Source of the DNA: Rhizopus arrhizus
Lineage: Eukaryota; Mucoromycota; Mucoromycetes; Mucorales; Rhizopodaceae
DNA: 64,000 bases
Assembly (NCBI GenBank): GCA_024220505.1
Contig: JAKZZE010000011.1
Span: 434,001 to 498,000, forward strand
Direction: 5' to 3'
The position numbers and the translations under genes are program-made. Below the pieces are notes generated by a model that ran no database searches, was not told the DNA's origin, and saw only the letters and a program-made list of their open reading frames with translations. Below are positions 1-11,378 of the stretch, one piece after another. The first letter of the stretch is position 1. Every line of letters begins with the position of its first letter.

Positions 1-752
1 AGTGACAAGCCCATAATCTCGAATCAAGAAATAATTTAAAGAGCGAGGTACACTATTAAAATCTCCTGCCTATTAAACGTCTATTACATCTTTGTATCAA
101 CAGTCCCTCTTCCTCTACTATTTTGTTACCAGAATGACCTGCCTTCCGGCCGCTGCAGAAGACCTTAGTAGCTTGGCCAATTCCCAACACTCTGTTGCCC
201 TGTGTGCTTTATATCGATCTCCATACCCAGCATGTAAGTGAGTATTAAACACGTCAACATAACCTAGTTGAGGATGTTCCAAGGTAACAGCAGCGATCCC
301 TTTACCCACATAATAATCACCATGAAATATCTGAAGTGGTTTTCCATTGAGTGTGTATTTGTGGAAAGAACTGGATAAAATTGGAAAACGGGAAAAAATA
401 GCAAGTCCACTTCCAAAAGTGCCACTGGCCAGTAAAGAGTGTTATTGTCTTACGTTTTGCTACTTTCTTAAAATAAAAACCTGTAAAAGTATTTTGCAAA
501 AGGAAGAATGGGTTGAAGCTTTTCTTTGACATGGTCAAAATCACTTTGTACCCAAAGCTCTTGTAATTCAATAATGTCGTAATCTTGTTTGCTTAAAAAT
601 TCGGCTATTGCTTCAATTCTAAATCGTCGATGCTTGGATATATAAAGAAGTCCCCTGTGTTATGAAATTAAGCTGTTGAACACAAAAAGTAGAGTTTTTT
701 TTTTGTACCAGCAATTAAAAGAAAGAACTTTTAACTGATTGTCTTTTGACAT
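1..752 (-). CDS. ISC1: Neutral sphingomyelinase / inositol phosphosphingolipid phospholipase C, 3' end missing
   Basis: Hydrolyses sphingolipid head groups to ceramide in the Isc1/nSMase family (endonuclease/exonuclease/phosphatase fold). Exons, in transcription order: 752-709, 654-481, 424-130 and 69-1 (runs off the window). The introns are 54-60 bp with GT-AG ends and exon phases agree. Visible family motifs: an N-terminal SFNCWGLL (metal-site Asn), ELQELWV (catalytic Glu), GSGLAIFSRFPI, FNTHLHAGYG, and AGDFNSVPRSL in the last exon, which gives the metal-binding Asp/Asn pair. The start at 752 lies just before the first core beta strand, and no signal peptide is seen. The catalytic His motif and C-terminal membrane segments expected in the family lie beyond base 1, so completeness cannot be judged. 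Family assignment is firm from the motifs. Confidence 0.9.
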
Positions 753-960
753 GATTATACATTTAAGAAAAAAAAAAGGGAAATAGAAGCCAAAAAATTT
801 GATTTTATCATGTTATGTATTACAAACCCTGTGGTAATCATGTCAACCCCTTTTTTTTCTTGTACCTTTTGAAATAAACATATTTATGGTAAGTGAAGAG
901 TTTGTTTTTTATTGTAATTAAAAGAAAAAAGAAAAAGAGAATGGCTTGGATCAAAATAGT

Positions 961-2334
961 CTACGCATTATTTACTGAAAGTGATCTCGCTGGTGAAGTA
1001 GACGGGGGCACCATCAAATGGCCAGAGACATCTTCAATAGGACTTGAAGGATATACATGTTCATCGTTTTCTGCTGGATCTACTGGACTACCTGGCCCCC
1101 ACTGCTGATAGATAGGCATCGTTGGGCTCGGTATAGGTGACTCAATGTAAGGAATGAAGGTTGGCAATGCATCGCTTGTATCATTGTGAGCAGAGTAGGG
1201 TATCTTGATGGATGGTATTGAGGAAGGAACGGTGGTGATGACAAGCGGCAGACGTATCGAGTTGGGATGCGTGGCAATATGTTTTGTGTCATTGATAGAT
1301 GATCCCATGGCAGGAATAAAGACAACGATCTCATAAGTGATATCAATGTATTTACTTGCAAAGTGACTTTGTGTAGTTGGCACACAGGAATTTGGTATTT
1401 GTATTGCGCAAATTGAAGTGGTAGACATATTTTGTGTATGTTTGGGAATAGACACATAATGCGATTCACTTAGTATTTCATGCCTTTTGTGATGATAAGA
1501 AGGGCCAGTGGAGGCAATGGGAGTGTTGTTGTTTTTCATTGAGGTTGTGGTTGAGATCAATTGAACACTCACTTGATGTATACTGTGTGATGATCGATTT
1601 TGTGTTTCCAGCTTGATCCTACAAACATCGCCTTTAAAGGATAAACGGAATTTAAATTTAAATACAACAACCTGTGAAATCTATAGTTTACCTGGACAAG
1701 AATAAGGATTTACTAGTTTTGCAGAGACTAAAACATATTCTTCTCCCCTTTCAATCCTTACAGTTTTTTCAGTTGAGATAGGATTCGTATCAAATGTAAC
1801 CAAAGGTAGATAAGTCAAAGGTAAACGATTGGTTGCTCTTTTCATCCCATCTGACAAGTAAATATGGCCTTGTACTGAATATTCAATACGATGCCCAAGA
1901 TAATCATCTTTTATTGTGGGTGGATAGTTTACATTATAAGGTATTTGAATAGCAAACAAGTACAAGTGTGTACCGATATCAAGTTCTAAAAAATAGTTAG
2001 ATCTGTATTATGTCATATATTTTGATATACCTTCACCATTTTCCTGTTTACTATTCCAAATATTTGATTCAACAGAGAATAAAGTAACAGACTCTTTCTT
2101 TTCTTCACAGGTAAAAATGACTTTGATATATTTTGCTTGTACAGGCTTATCCAAATATAATTTTACATTCCCTTCATATCATATAATAAGTAATTATTTT
2201 ATCTAAATATGTATTTTTTTACCATTTATAATAGATCCTGGTCCATAAGCAACAGAATTACCTTCGTTTCCAGACCAAATACTTATTTCAAAAGTTTGGA
2301 TAGGATTCGATTTAAATACTTTTGAAAATATCAT
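961..2334 (-). CDS. Alpha-arrestin (arrestin domain-containing protein)
   Basis: Four exons: 2334-2223, 2171-2037, 1985-1692 and 1631-961, about 403 aa. The N-terminal arrestin sandwich spans roughly residues 10-190 (AKYIKVIFTC, LFAIQIPYNVNYPPTI, then LPLTYLPLVTFDT). The C-terminal arrestin domain follows (YSCPGDVCRIKLETQNRSS, VSVQLIST, YEIVVFIPAMG, SIRLPLVITTVP). Proteins of this family act as adaptors that bring Rsp5/Nedd4 ubiquitin ligases to membrane transporters for endocytosis. I see no clear PPxY motif in the last exon, although the tail is Pro/Ser-rich, so ligase recruitment is not shown here. The third intron splice was chosen because it restores the CPGD turn at the start of the second domain. 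Family is confident; cargo is unknown. Confidence 0.85.
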
Positions 2335-2731
2335 TGTTATTTTGAATAAAGAAAGAAAGAAAGAAGTAGAGGGAAATTATCCAATTATAGAATATTTTAT
2401 ATCGGAAATTGAATTCACTTTACTTGATGGTTTTTGTGTGTTGCATTAATAAAATGCATGTTTGGTGAGACATCATTGGCTTGTATAAAATCGAACTTTT
2501 CTTTTCTTTTCTCTGTCATAGTTATTTATATACGCGAATAAATATTTTTTCATGCGACACAACATACCATGTCAATTTTACATGTTAAGAGGAATATATA
2601 ATTTATAAAGAGAAAAGCGCTATTTACAAAAAGAAGGATTGAAGTGAAAGAGAGTGTGTGATGATCATCATCTGAGCCTTTTCTACCAAAATAGTCTATA
2701 TAAATCATAATTCCAAGTAAGAATCAGCCTT
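2335..2731. other. Intergenic, no gene seen
   Basis: This is AT-rich sequence upstream of the alpha-arrestin start. It presumably holds that gene's promoter and 5' leader. I see no open frame of note and no recognisable RNA. Confidence 0.5.
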
Positions 2732-3087
2732 ATGCGTCGCTCAACTCAAACTGATGATTACCTTCAAAAAAAGCAACCTAGCTGCATCTTCCGAGATGTA
2801 TTCTTAGATTTTTTTTTTGAAACAAGCCAAATTATGAGATTCAAGTATGTCATACCATTATTTGCATTCCAAATTCATTATAACAGCTGTAATCAATGAT
2901 TTTTTAGGCTCGGAAACAAACATTAAGAACAAGTCCAAACGAGTTAAAGTACGCAACAAGATACACCCTACATGAACAGATTAACAAGTACGGCAGTCGA
3001 GACATATCTGTTGACCAAGTGATCCAATCTATTTTTCATCTAATTGCCGAGTTTAATGAATCCTGTGTTGTTATTGCTACATTCTAG
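2732..3087 (+). pseudogene. Possible gene relic: two short open segments around an intron-like stretch
   Basis: An ATG at 2732 opens a 55-codon frame (starts MRRSTQTDDY). It runs into a canonical-looking intron with donor GTATGT near 2845 and acceptor TTTTTTAG at 2907. A second open stretch of 59 codons runs from 2908 to a TAG at 3085-3087 (it reads KYATRYTLHEQINKYGSR in part). Splicing donor to acceptor does not keep that second frame and instead ends at once in KLGNKH-stop. The same junction and the same short tail recur near 4490. I do not recognise the protein. It could be a decayed duplicated gene or part of an old repeat. Confidence 0.3.
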
Positions 3088-3644
3088 GTACTTCATCTTC
3101 ATGTAGAAGAGGTCAACTGCTGATCATCTGCATTATATAAGTAACATAATTTGATCTGATGTTGGTAAAGTATTCTATTCTCACCATTCATTCATTCAAT
3201 GAAAATTGATTCTGCCTAGACAAACATAACAAGCACTATTCATACATTAATCATAACTCAGTCTATTATTTTCACTATTATTTATGCCAAACATGCCATA
3301 CACAAAAAGTTATAAGCTTAGGAGAAGTGTAAGTTGAACAGTTGAGGTGATTTAAGAAATGCAACAAATACAGAAATCAAAACACTAAATGAAATTTCTC
3401 AAAGATGCAAGAACCTAATCTGTTATTTGATGAGATCAACTGAAGTTTCAAAAACATGACTCATGCTGTATGCAGTGATGCTATAGAAACAACAGCAAAT
3501 ACTTCCTTTATTGTATATTTTCTTTTACATTCTTTTTATTGTTTAAAGAATTAGAATAAAGTGTAGTTATTACATTTTCCTGTCTATTCTCTCTTGTTAG
3601 AAAAGAGAAATTTAGATGACATGCTATTCTCACTTTTATTAGCG

Positions 3645-3676
<32 letters not shown>

Positions 3677-3959
3677 CATACTTATTTTGAATGTCTGTGA
3701 AACAAATTGGTAATTGGAAAAAGAGAGAAAAAAAAGCAAAAGATACCAAGAATTTTATGCGGCAATTACTAATCGCCAAGTAAAAATAAAACAAGTTCAT
3801 GGCATGCGAACACGACTTCATTTTTGTATCTAGTGACATGGCTGTTGGACACAAAGGCTTTTTGCAGACATCAATTTCAAAAACCGCGACTTTACTTTTT
3901 GAAATGATTGTACAGTTGTTATATCTCATCCTCTGGTTATCACTGACAAGAACAGAAAG
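3088..3959. other. Gene-poor AT-rich stretch with 30-nt A tract
   Basis: No convincing gene. It contains a run of 30 A at 3645-3674. That may be the relic of a retroposon tail, although no element body was recognised directly upstream. Confidence 0.45.
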
Positions 3960-4245
3960 AAACAGATGCGTGCGCTGGTGTCTTGGCTAGTTATCAGGCG
4001 GTAAACTAAAACTCTGTCCAAGACATCCTACCCAGATTCTCACAAAACAACATGCAATAAAATGCCTCGATATGCATCATCGCTTACAAATGTCAGAAAC
4101 AGCTCAGGATCCTCCATCATTACTCCTCAACAAATTACCAAATAGAATAACATGTTCATCTCACTCTGCCTCTCCATGATTTATTTGATGGGAGGTCATC
4201 TGTACTATACTTTATGAACTTGACTACTTGCTTCATAGTAAGGAT
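3960..4245 (+). mobile_element. Decayed LINE fragment: 3' end of ORF2, same family as 40.8-45.1 kb
   Basis: Conceptual translation gives CVRWCLG, a stop, then GGKLKLCPRHPTQ, KQHAIKCLDMH and ICTILYELDYL. These match, in order, the C-terminal zinc-knuckle-like tail of the LINE at 40832-45106 (CIRWRLGWLPGGKPRPCPKY, KNHAINCLDMH, ICSILYELDQL). Stops and frame changes show it is dead. The boundaries are approximate because the flanks have diverged beyond recognition by eye. Confidence 0.7.
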
Positions 4246-4529
4246 CAACCTTCACCGCCATTCCAACCAAGACAAAGATTCCTTGATTGTATATCCTCTT
4301 CCCCTCACTTTTTTCCCTCTTTCTTTCTCCCATATCTTTTTACACTTGATTACCAAAGGAGCTTTTAGTTTCTATTCATTTTTTATTGATCTGATCAGGG
4401 CGAAAACGATATAACAGCAGACATCATGCACTCAAAGTGATCATTAATTTTTACATAAATAAAAAATGTAAACGTAACCAATAATATTTTAAGCTTGGAA
4501 ACAAACATTAAAAACAACTTCAATGACAT

Positions 4530-6143
4530 GACAACAAAGGATCCAATGCTGCCATCTATCTAGGATATCCGCTCACAAGCAGTACACAGAAAATGTTCAA
4601 CCATCTTGACAACATTATTACAAAAGCTGAGCGACATGCTGATGTCCTAGCTCAATGAGGACTCTCTATACTAGGACGAAACATGATTGCAAATACACTC
4701 TTGCTCAGTCACATATGGCATAGCATACAGATACTATATCCTCCTCAAAGTTTCTTCCAACGAATACGCTCTGTCATTATAACGTTTCTTAGATACAAAA
4801 ACTTTCCATCAGTGAAGTTTAAAGACTGCCGGAGGCCCCGCAATAAGGGAAACATAGCAATCCTAGGTCCAGCCATGCAGCACCCAGCTCTTCAGTTGCG
4901 ATGGCTCATTTCGATGCTCCAATCGACGCACCCAATTTCAACTCAGGTCTTCTTTGTTACAGCTCTTATGTGATACTATCTCTGTGTTCTGACATCCTCG
5001 CCTTCAGCGATTCTGCCTTTACTTTTTTCAAAAAAGTGTAGCACTGACATTAAAAAAATGGGTTGCTTCCAGTTCATGTTTCTTACTCTAGATCATATAG
5101 ACCATGAAATCAACTGGATTGACCTGAATATTAGTACAGCAGAGGAAATACCTTTATGTAGAGTATGTCCAACCTTGCTCACAAAAGATTATACTTATAA
5201 AAGCCCATATTGGAAGTCGCTTTTGGTAAAAGATGTATATGGATTTAATGTTATCGATAGTAAGCTTACTCCCAGAGGATCTTTTTTATCTAGTCAGCAA
5301 AAGAACAGGGCCGAAAAGTATCTCAGCCTCCTGTGTACATGTCAACTAGCTGAAGAAGATTTTTTTTGTCGCCCTTAAAAGTTCACCCAACTGTGCTCTT
5401 GGAGGATGTATATCCTCAGTTTGCCTCTCTATTCAGCTCGTCTCTACCAGATGGCACACCAATTGAAGAATTATTCACTAAGTTGTTTTGAAATCTCGAC
5501 ATACTTCCTCTAAATAGCCTCCCATTCACGTACCCTAGAGCTAACAAATCTTCCTGGAATGAATTTTGGCGCGCCTCAATTCCTCATCCAGCACGTACCA
5601 TTCTATGGAGGCTTTATCATTCAAAGCTTCCTACACATCCTCATCTGCATAAAATCATGCATAGCTATATCACTGATGAAGGATGCATGATGTGTGGCGC
5701 AATCGAAACGGATGAACACTTCTTGTGGTCCTGCCTAATTAAAAGACCTATATAGGATACATTGGCACGATGATTCCTTGCTCAACCTTCGCTACTCTCT
5801 TTTGGTCAAATATATCGGCCATTTCAAACAACAATCAAAACATTATCGCGTTGGGAACTTGACACCTTTCATGTAAACGCTTGTGGGGATTTGAGTTTAT
5901 GGATATTACACTGGAAATATATTTTTGAAGATACACCTTTCTGGTCAAGTGAAGCAACAGCAAGAACCACAGTACTACTTGGATGAATCCACAGTGAAAA
6001 TTTATATAGTCAAGAAATGTAGAAACATGGCAATTCACTATTGTAATAGTTATTTTATTGTTGTAATTTTCACTATTTATAACAGTGCTCGCCTGGAGGC
6101 GGCAGTAGAATAAACTCTTTAAAGAAAAAAAAAAAAAAAAAAA
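4530..6143 (+). mobile_element. 5'-truncated non-LTR retrotransposon (second LINE family) with poly-A tail
   Basis: The reading frame is broken by several stops but is clearly the C-terminal part of a LINE ORF2. It begins in the reverse transcriptase thumb (AAIYLGYPLTSS, LSILGRNMIANTLLLSHIWHS). It continues through a linker and ends in a zf-RVT-like segment (WNEFWRASIPHPARTILWRL, then a CMMC..ETDEH..WSC cluster near 5685-5745). A 3' untranslated part follows and ends in 19 A at 6125-6143. The upstream reverse transcriptase core and ORF1 are missing, as expected for incomplete target-primed reverse transcription. The 5' junction near 4530 is estimated. I did not find a clear target-site duplication. 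Confidence 0.8.
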
Positions 6144-6419
6144 GCTCCATGTGGATAATACTGATATATACTCAAAACATTACATTATTTAATCTGTATC
6201 TATGAAGCAGTACTTGTGAGAAATAACAAAAAGTAAAAGCAAATATACAAGATTTCTTTTCGCTAATTGTTTACAATGAGAGAATGAGAATTATGTCATC
6301 TTTATCTCATATATAGTTAATTTTGAACTTCTTTTTTGTTTTTTTTACTAAATCAACTTTACTTGTACCTTCATCATTCTTTGAAATTCATCCAGTTTTA
6401 TCTTTCACAAAAGAGACAT

Positions 6420-6455
<36 letters not shown>

Positions 6456-7106
6456 CCTCTTTCTTTGGGTGAAATACGGTTTATAAATTCCTTTGTAGCA
6501 ATTCATATCTGTGATCCGAGGTTCTCTTCCCCCTCTCCCCTCCCCCTTTTTTTAAGTGAACACTGTAAAATATTTGTGTAATCATTTGAATTATTTTCCT
6601 CCAATACATTAAAAATGATATTAACAAGACAGTATGATCCATGTGAATAGGCCAGGTTTTTTTTTAGTTCCTTTTGTATATTTTCTTTCATTATTTTATA
6701 ATAACAATCTATCAAGAAAAAGACCCCCTTAAAAAGGGACCGCTTTCCCCCTTAAAGTTCTTGGTGTGACTGATATGAAAGGCTTGATTCAGAGTTTATT
6801 TGATTAAAGAAAAAGAGGATTTAGGGTGTGGTAAATAGCAGATCGAAAAAATATGATTACATTGCACAAAGTTATAACCACATCATTATAACTCACTTGA
6901 TTTATTTTTTTTTGTTCATAAATCAATTGATGGTATAGCATATACTATATCTTGTTAAATATATAGCTTATCACTGCGTATGTTGTTTGCTTTAAACTTT
7001 GATGGTAAACAAAGTGGCACTTAAATTATCGGGACTTTAATGGTTTCAATTTAGCTTTTTTTATGCAAACTTTTTCTTTTTCTCTTTTTTATTTTTTATA
7101 TTAAAA
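6144..7106. other. Intergenic with 35-nt T tract
   Basis: AT-rich sequence. A run of 35 T lies at 6421-6455. Short open frames here are composed of the homopolymer and low-complexity sequence and are not credible genes. The last part before 7107 is pyrimidine-rich, like other 5' leaders in this window. Confidence 0.5.
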
Positions 7107-7433
7107 ATGGGGAAAGATAAAAGTAAAAAGATAATAAAGACACACTTGAACAGCTTAGATAAAGACTATGAGTTTCGAGTTTATGATAAAAATATATATA
7201 ATTATGGTATGATGGATTATGGACCATGCCCAACAGTTGTCATGTCTAGACATCAAGGCTTTCAATGGAACGATGAATTATTTGTCACTGAATATCAAAG
7301 GAATGCAGGTTATGAATGTCATAAGAGTGATAGCCTCGAGAAAAGAGAAAGAAGGATATCTCAACAGTATTCTACTGATCAAGATGTGATAGACATCAAT
7401 TTGACAGAAGATGATTGCGATGTTTGGCCATAA
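7107..7433 (+). CDS. Small hypothetical protein, 108 aa, intronless
   Basis: A single uninterrupted frame with a purine-rich start context and a T-rich leader. The protein starts with a lysine-rich stretch (MGKDKSKKIIKTH). It has an aromatic middle (DYEFRVYDKNIYNYGMMDYG, then MSRHQGFQWNDELFVTEYQR) and ends in an acidic tail (TEDDCDVWP). No signal peptide or membrane segment. I do not recognise a domain and assign no function. The amino-acid composition is not low-complexity, and the frame is clean in AT-rich surroundings, which supports a real gene. Confidence 0.6.
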   Translation: MGKDKSKKIIKTHLNSLDKDYEFRVYDKNIYNYGMMDYGPCPTVVMSRHQGFQWNDELFVTEYQRNAGYECHKSDSLEKRERRISQQYSTDQDVIDINLTEDDCDVWP

Positions 7434-8171
7434 AAATTATTATAATAAATTAACAATTTACTATCGTACTTTTATCAATTTCTTTCACTTGTACCTAATT
7501 CGATTCTTCATTTTAATCATAAAGAATTTGCTTTTGGGTTATCAAAAATAAAAACTTGCACAGTGCTGATCATGCCACTACACAAACTATTTAAATTCCT
7601 TGTGAGTCACTAGAAACAAATCCCCTCCCCTTAAAATTTGTACCTTCCAAACTCAAACAGCAGCAACATCAGTACAAAGTCTCTTTGGCCTCTAATATAC
7701 CTTATTCCATCCTGCTTGATAAAAAGTAATCTTAGAGTTGTTTTCATTGAGGCAGAGATATATAAATACGTGTAAACATTTACTTTCTTTACATATAAAA
7801 TTAAAATCCAAATGAGCACATGGTAACTTAGTTTTCATCGTTTCGCCCGGGTCAGATAAAAAAAAATGAGTAGAAGCTAAAAACCTCTTATGGGATCAAG
7901 GATAAAAATGTATGGGGAGAAAGATGCAGTGACACGTGTAAGAAACACTAGCGGAAGACATTGGGGAGCCATTCGAGAAATCTTTGTCTAATATAGAGTG
8001 GCGGTGAAGGCGGAACCTTGTCATGGCATAGGTAGCTGCTCACAAACAAAATAAGCCCATGGGTTCCTTTCTTCTTTTGCTTTGGTTGTGATGCTTAAAC
8101 ATATATACAAAGAAATGATATGAATAAAAGTAATAATCGCAATATTATGCATTTGCTTGTTTATTGACTGT
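7434..8171. other. Intergenic between convergent genes
   Basis: Holds the 3' ends of the 108-aa gene and of the O-methyltransferase. Nothing else recognised. Confidence 0.5.
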
Positions 8172-9172
8172 TTAGAATCTTTTGTTTTTATAAATAATAG
8201 ATACGCCATCAAATAAAGGAAGCATAAGAACTTCAACCCTTGGATCATTGAAGACGCATTCATTAAAATCATGAACTTTTGCTGCTTCTTCTTTCCTGTT
8301 TTTTGGAATTCCATATTGTGGATCAATCTCTTTATCAAAACCGATATGACGGTGTACTAGACCAAAAAATAAGGCTATAATTAAAGATTAAATAAATATT
8401 TTTATAGATTCATAGGTTTATAAAGTACTATTATCAACAATTAGAACACCGTCATCAGATAACAAATCATGCTTCATGATCAATTCATAGTAGTTTTTAT
8501 AATTTCCCTTGTCGGCATCTATTCAATAAATACATATATTATTGTTATTAAATCATCTTTTCTGCATTAGTTGTTTACCCAAAAATATAAAATCATATTT
8601 CAAGCTAGGTGATTCTTTAATTAGAGCACCAAGACTTTATATCATCATTAGTTTTCTTTTTTATAAACTATTGCCGTATACCTGTTCAAAGCAAGCCCTT
8701 CCTTAACAAAAACCTTGTCTTGCAATTGAGCCATTTCAATATATTCTCTAGCCACCTTAACACATTGAGTATCCATCTCCAAAGTTGTCAATTTTGCATC
8801 GGGTGGGAGACAAGACCCCATAGCGATAGCAGAGCAACCTGTGAAACTACCAATTTCAAGTACATTTTTTGGCTTGAAAAATTTGATCAACTGGCACATA
8901 AACTTGCTTTGAAGACCTCCCGACAGCATATATGGATCAGAGAAATCTTTCTCAGTTCTTTTCGCCAACGACTCCAGTACATTTCTATAGGGCTGTTGAA
9001 TGGGTGAACTGTAATTATCACAATATTGATCTTCTTTAATTCTCAAGCGATTATCGACATTCATTAAAGCTGCAACACTCAAGGAAGTCGTAGTATATCT
9101 TTTATACACATTTGACTTAACCAATTCCTTTAAAGATTGCGACCTGAGGCTGCGAGTTATTAAAGAGTTCAT
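8172..9172 (-). CDS. Class I SAM-dependent O-methyltransferase (caffeoyl-CoA OMT-like)
   Basis: Four exons: 9172-8682, 8634-8579, 8518-8429 and 8374-8172, 279 aa. All phases close, and the product is a complete Methyltransf_3 family domain. Motifs in order: QPYRNVLESLAKRT, then KPNVLEIG-type motif I (VLEIGSFTGCSAIAMGS), LTTLEMD (acidic residue for the SAM ribose), the metal-site region FIFLDADKGNYKNYYE, DDGVLIVDNTLFFG and a C-terminal LPLFDGVSII. Members are small cation-dependent enzymes that methylate catechol-like hydroxyls; the substrate cannot be told. The first 35 residues are rich in Arg, Ser and Thr with almost no acidic residues, so a mitochondrial presequence is possible (inference). 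Confidence 0.9.
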
Positions 9173-10090
9173 TGTTGCTTGTAACTAATGTACTAAGGTC
9201 TTTAGATACATATTCACAGGTTGCTAAAATACTTACACTCTTTGTATAAAAGGTCATAAAATACTATGGAATTACCATGTATATTTATAGGTTTCGAGCT
9301 CAAGAGAAACTGTATGCATATAAAATGAACACATGTTATTCAAACCAGTTTAAGAGGTTACAATTTAGTAAAGCTAAATTCAAAGGCAGTTTGCATCTTT
9401 GTTTTGCTGAAGTTGACTCCATGCTGTGTAGTATCACACAGCCTTTAATATCAAAACATGAATGTTATAGTAACGATTCGATATCTCAATTGTATTATGA
9501 ATGGTTCCCGCTCAACTTGTAGATAATCTGCTTAATTAATTGCTTTTTGTACAAACTTAATTATTAAGATATTTGCAGATAATAAAGTGAGAAATAAAAA
9601 GGAAATAGTATTTGAAAACTAATGAATGAGTCTCTATGTAGCCTCTTTATTAGATTTCAAGACGAGAGAGAGAACCCATTTCATCAAACTATGCTTTCAT
9701 ATAGAAAATGGAATTATTCAGGGACCGACGTGAATTCAAGATCAACTTTAGTATTGAGCTTGAACAACATAAACATTGTAAATGAGTCTTAGAGAATATG
9801 TAATAAGTAATATTATATGTTCAGTACTTGTTATTTCTTATATAAGATTTGGGTAATCTCATACGAATAATAAGTATTTTATGAGATAAATACGACAATT
9901 ATCTTTACGAATCGACTCATGAGAACTTCATGAACTAAAAACTTGCTGAAATTAGTAAGTATGCTTTTTTTTAATTTGCAAATAGCAATAAAAATAAACA
10001 TAGCTTTTGTTGAAATCATCTACTCTTGTTACGCTGAATAGCCTAGTATTTTAATATATAGAACAAAGACATCATTCTCTGGATTCTCGT

Positions 10091-10171
<81 letters not shown>

Positions 10172-11378
10172 CCACATTAATTCTTCTAAGTTAGTGACCA
10201 TCTTTAATATTAATGTAATATTGGTTCAGTACTCAATCGTTAGAAAAATGGATATTGCAATTCGCTTCAAGTATTGCATAATATCTCCAAGAATAAATAT
10301 AACTTATCAAAGAAAATTCAGAATTAATTTTAAATATATAGACAATGCAAAAGGGAAAGAGAGAAATTAGAAAAAAAGCCAAACAGTCCATCTCTTTGGT
10401 CTAACGTCAAGACAGAAAGGTATACATAATGCACATCACTCCATACTAGCTAAACGATACACTAATATGCTATTTACTACTAAATTTAATATACATTTCA
10501 TAACAGCATTGAATCTCTTTGAATATTAAGGAACGTCATGAAATTATAAGAAAGAGAGTATGATCTAAGTTTATGCTATAGTATAAACTATTTATAAATC
10601 ACGAAGGCCATAAAATATGAATTGAAGGAAGTAAATGATAGATTCAAATCGTTACTAAATAGATCCAAGAATTTATTCAAAGGATTTGAAGAACTGTAAA
10701 TAGAACAGATGTTAACTTATTGTCCTGAGCTCAAAATAGAAAGGTGTTTCAAGCCTTACTAATGGATGCTAGAGTTTCTAAGAAAAGGAGAAATGAAAAT
10801 CTATAAGTTAGCTTCAAGAATGATACGATAAATGATAAAAGCTTTTATAGTTCAAGCAGTTGAGCAAATCTCTTTTCTTCCGGTAACCTTGGGATGTTAT
10901 GATGTGTTTTAATATCAATATAAAGCTAACTAGACTATCATTAGCATTGAATTCTTATTGCATAATAATTACTCTCACTGCATATATCTCAATTTATATT
11001 TTGATCCTTTTTGTTCCTGAAATTACTCTTCATTTATACGTGAACAAGTTTTATTTGTATTAGATAAGGCTCTCTTTCTTTCTTGTTCTTTACTATAAAG
11101 TATCGATTGCTGTGATAAGTATCAACCTTAAAAGGATATTTTCAAGAAGCATGTAGAAGGCAATAAAATCCTTTCTACCACTTTAAGAATGTTAAACTAT
11201 GCAAACACGGAATATTAACAATATAAAGTAATCATTCCAATTACTAGCCTAAACATCATTATTTTTTTATATATAATTGTTGCATATACACAAATGTGAT
11301 TATAATCAGATAAGAGAGCAAAATATACATCTTTTGTTGTTGTCGTTTAAAAGAGAAGATATACAAATATTTTGTTGA
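9173..11378. other. 2.2 kb gene-poor region
   Basis: AT-rich with no supported gene. Short open frames (for example 9277-9522) show no recognisable protein character. The notable item is the very long T run at 10093-10167, listed separately. Confidence 0.5.
10093..10167. repeat. 75-nt uninterrupted poly-T tract
   Basis: Seventy-five consecutive T on the plus strand. This is the longest homopolymer in the window and could be a minus-strand retroposon poly-A tail or an expanded homopolymer. No element body was recognised on its plus-strand 3' side (10168 onward). Confidence 0.9.

Noticed and set aside
893..1108. Plus-strand 71-aa frame
   Set aside because: Lies opposite the 3' exon of the alpha-arrestin, which is clearly real.
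9277..9522. 81-aa plus frame
   Set aside because: No domain, no splice partners and ordinary AT-rich composition; could be real but is not supported.
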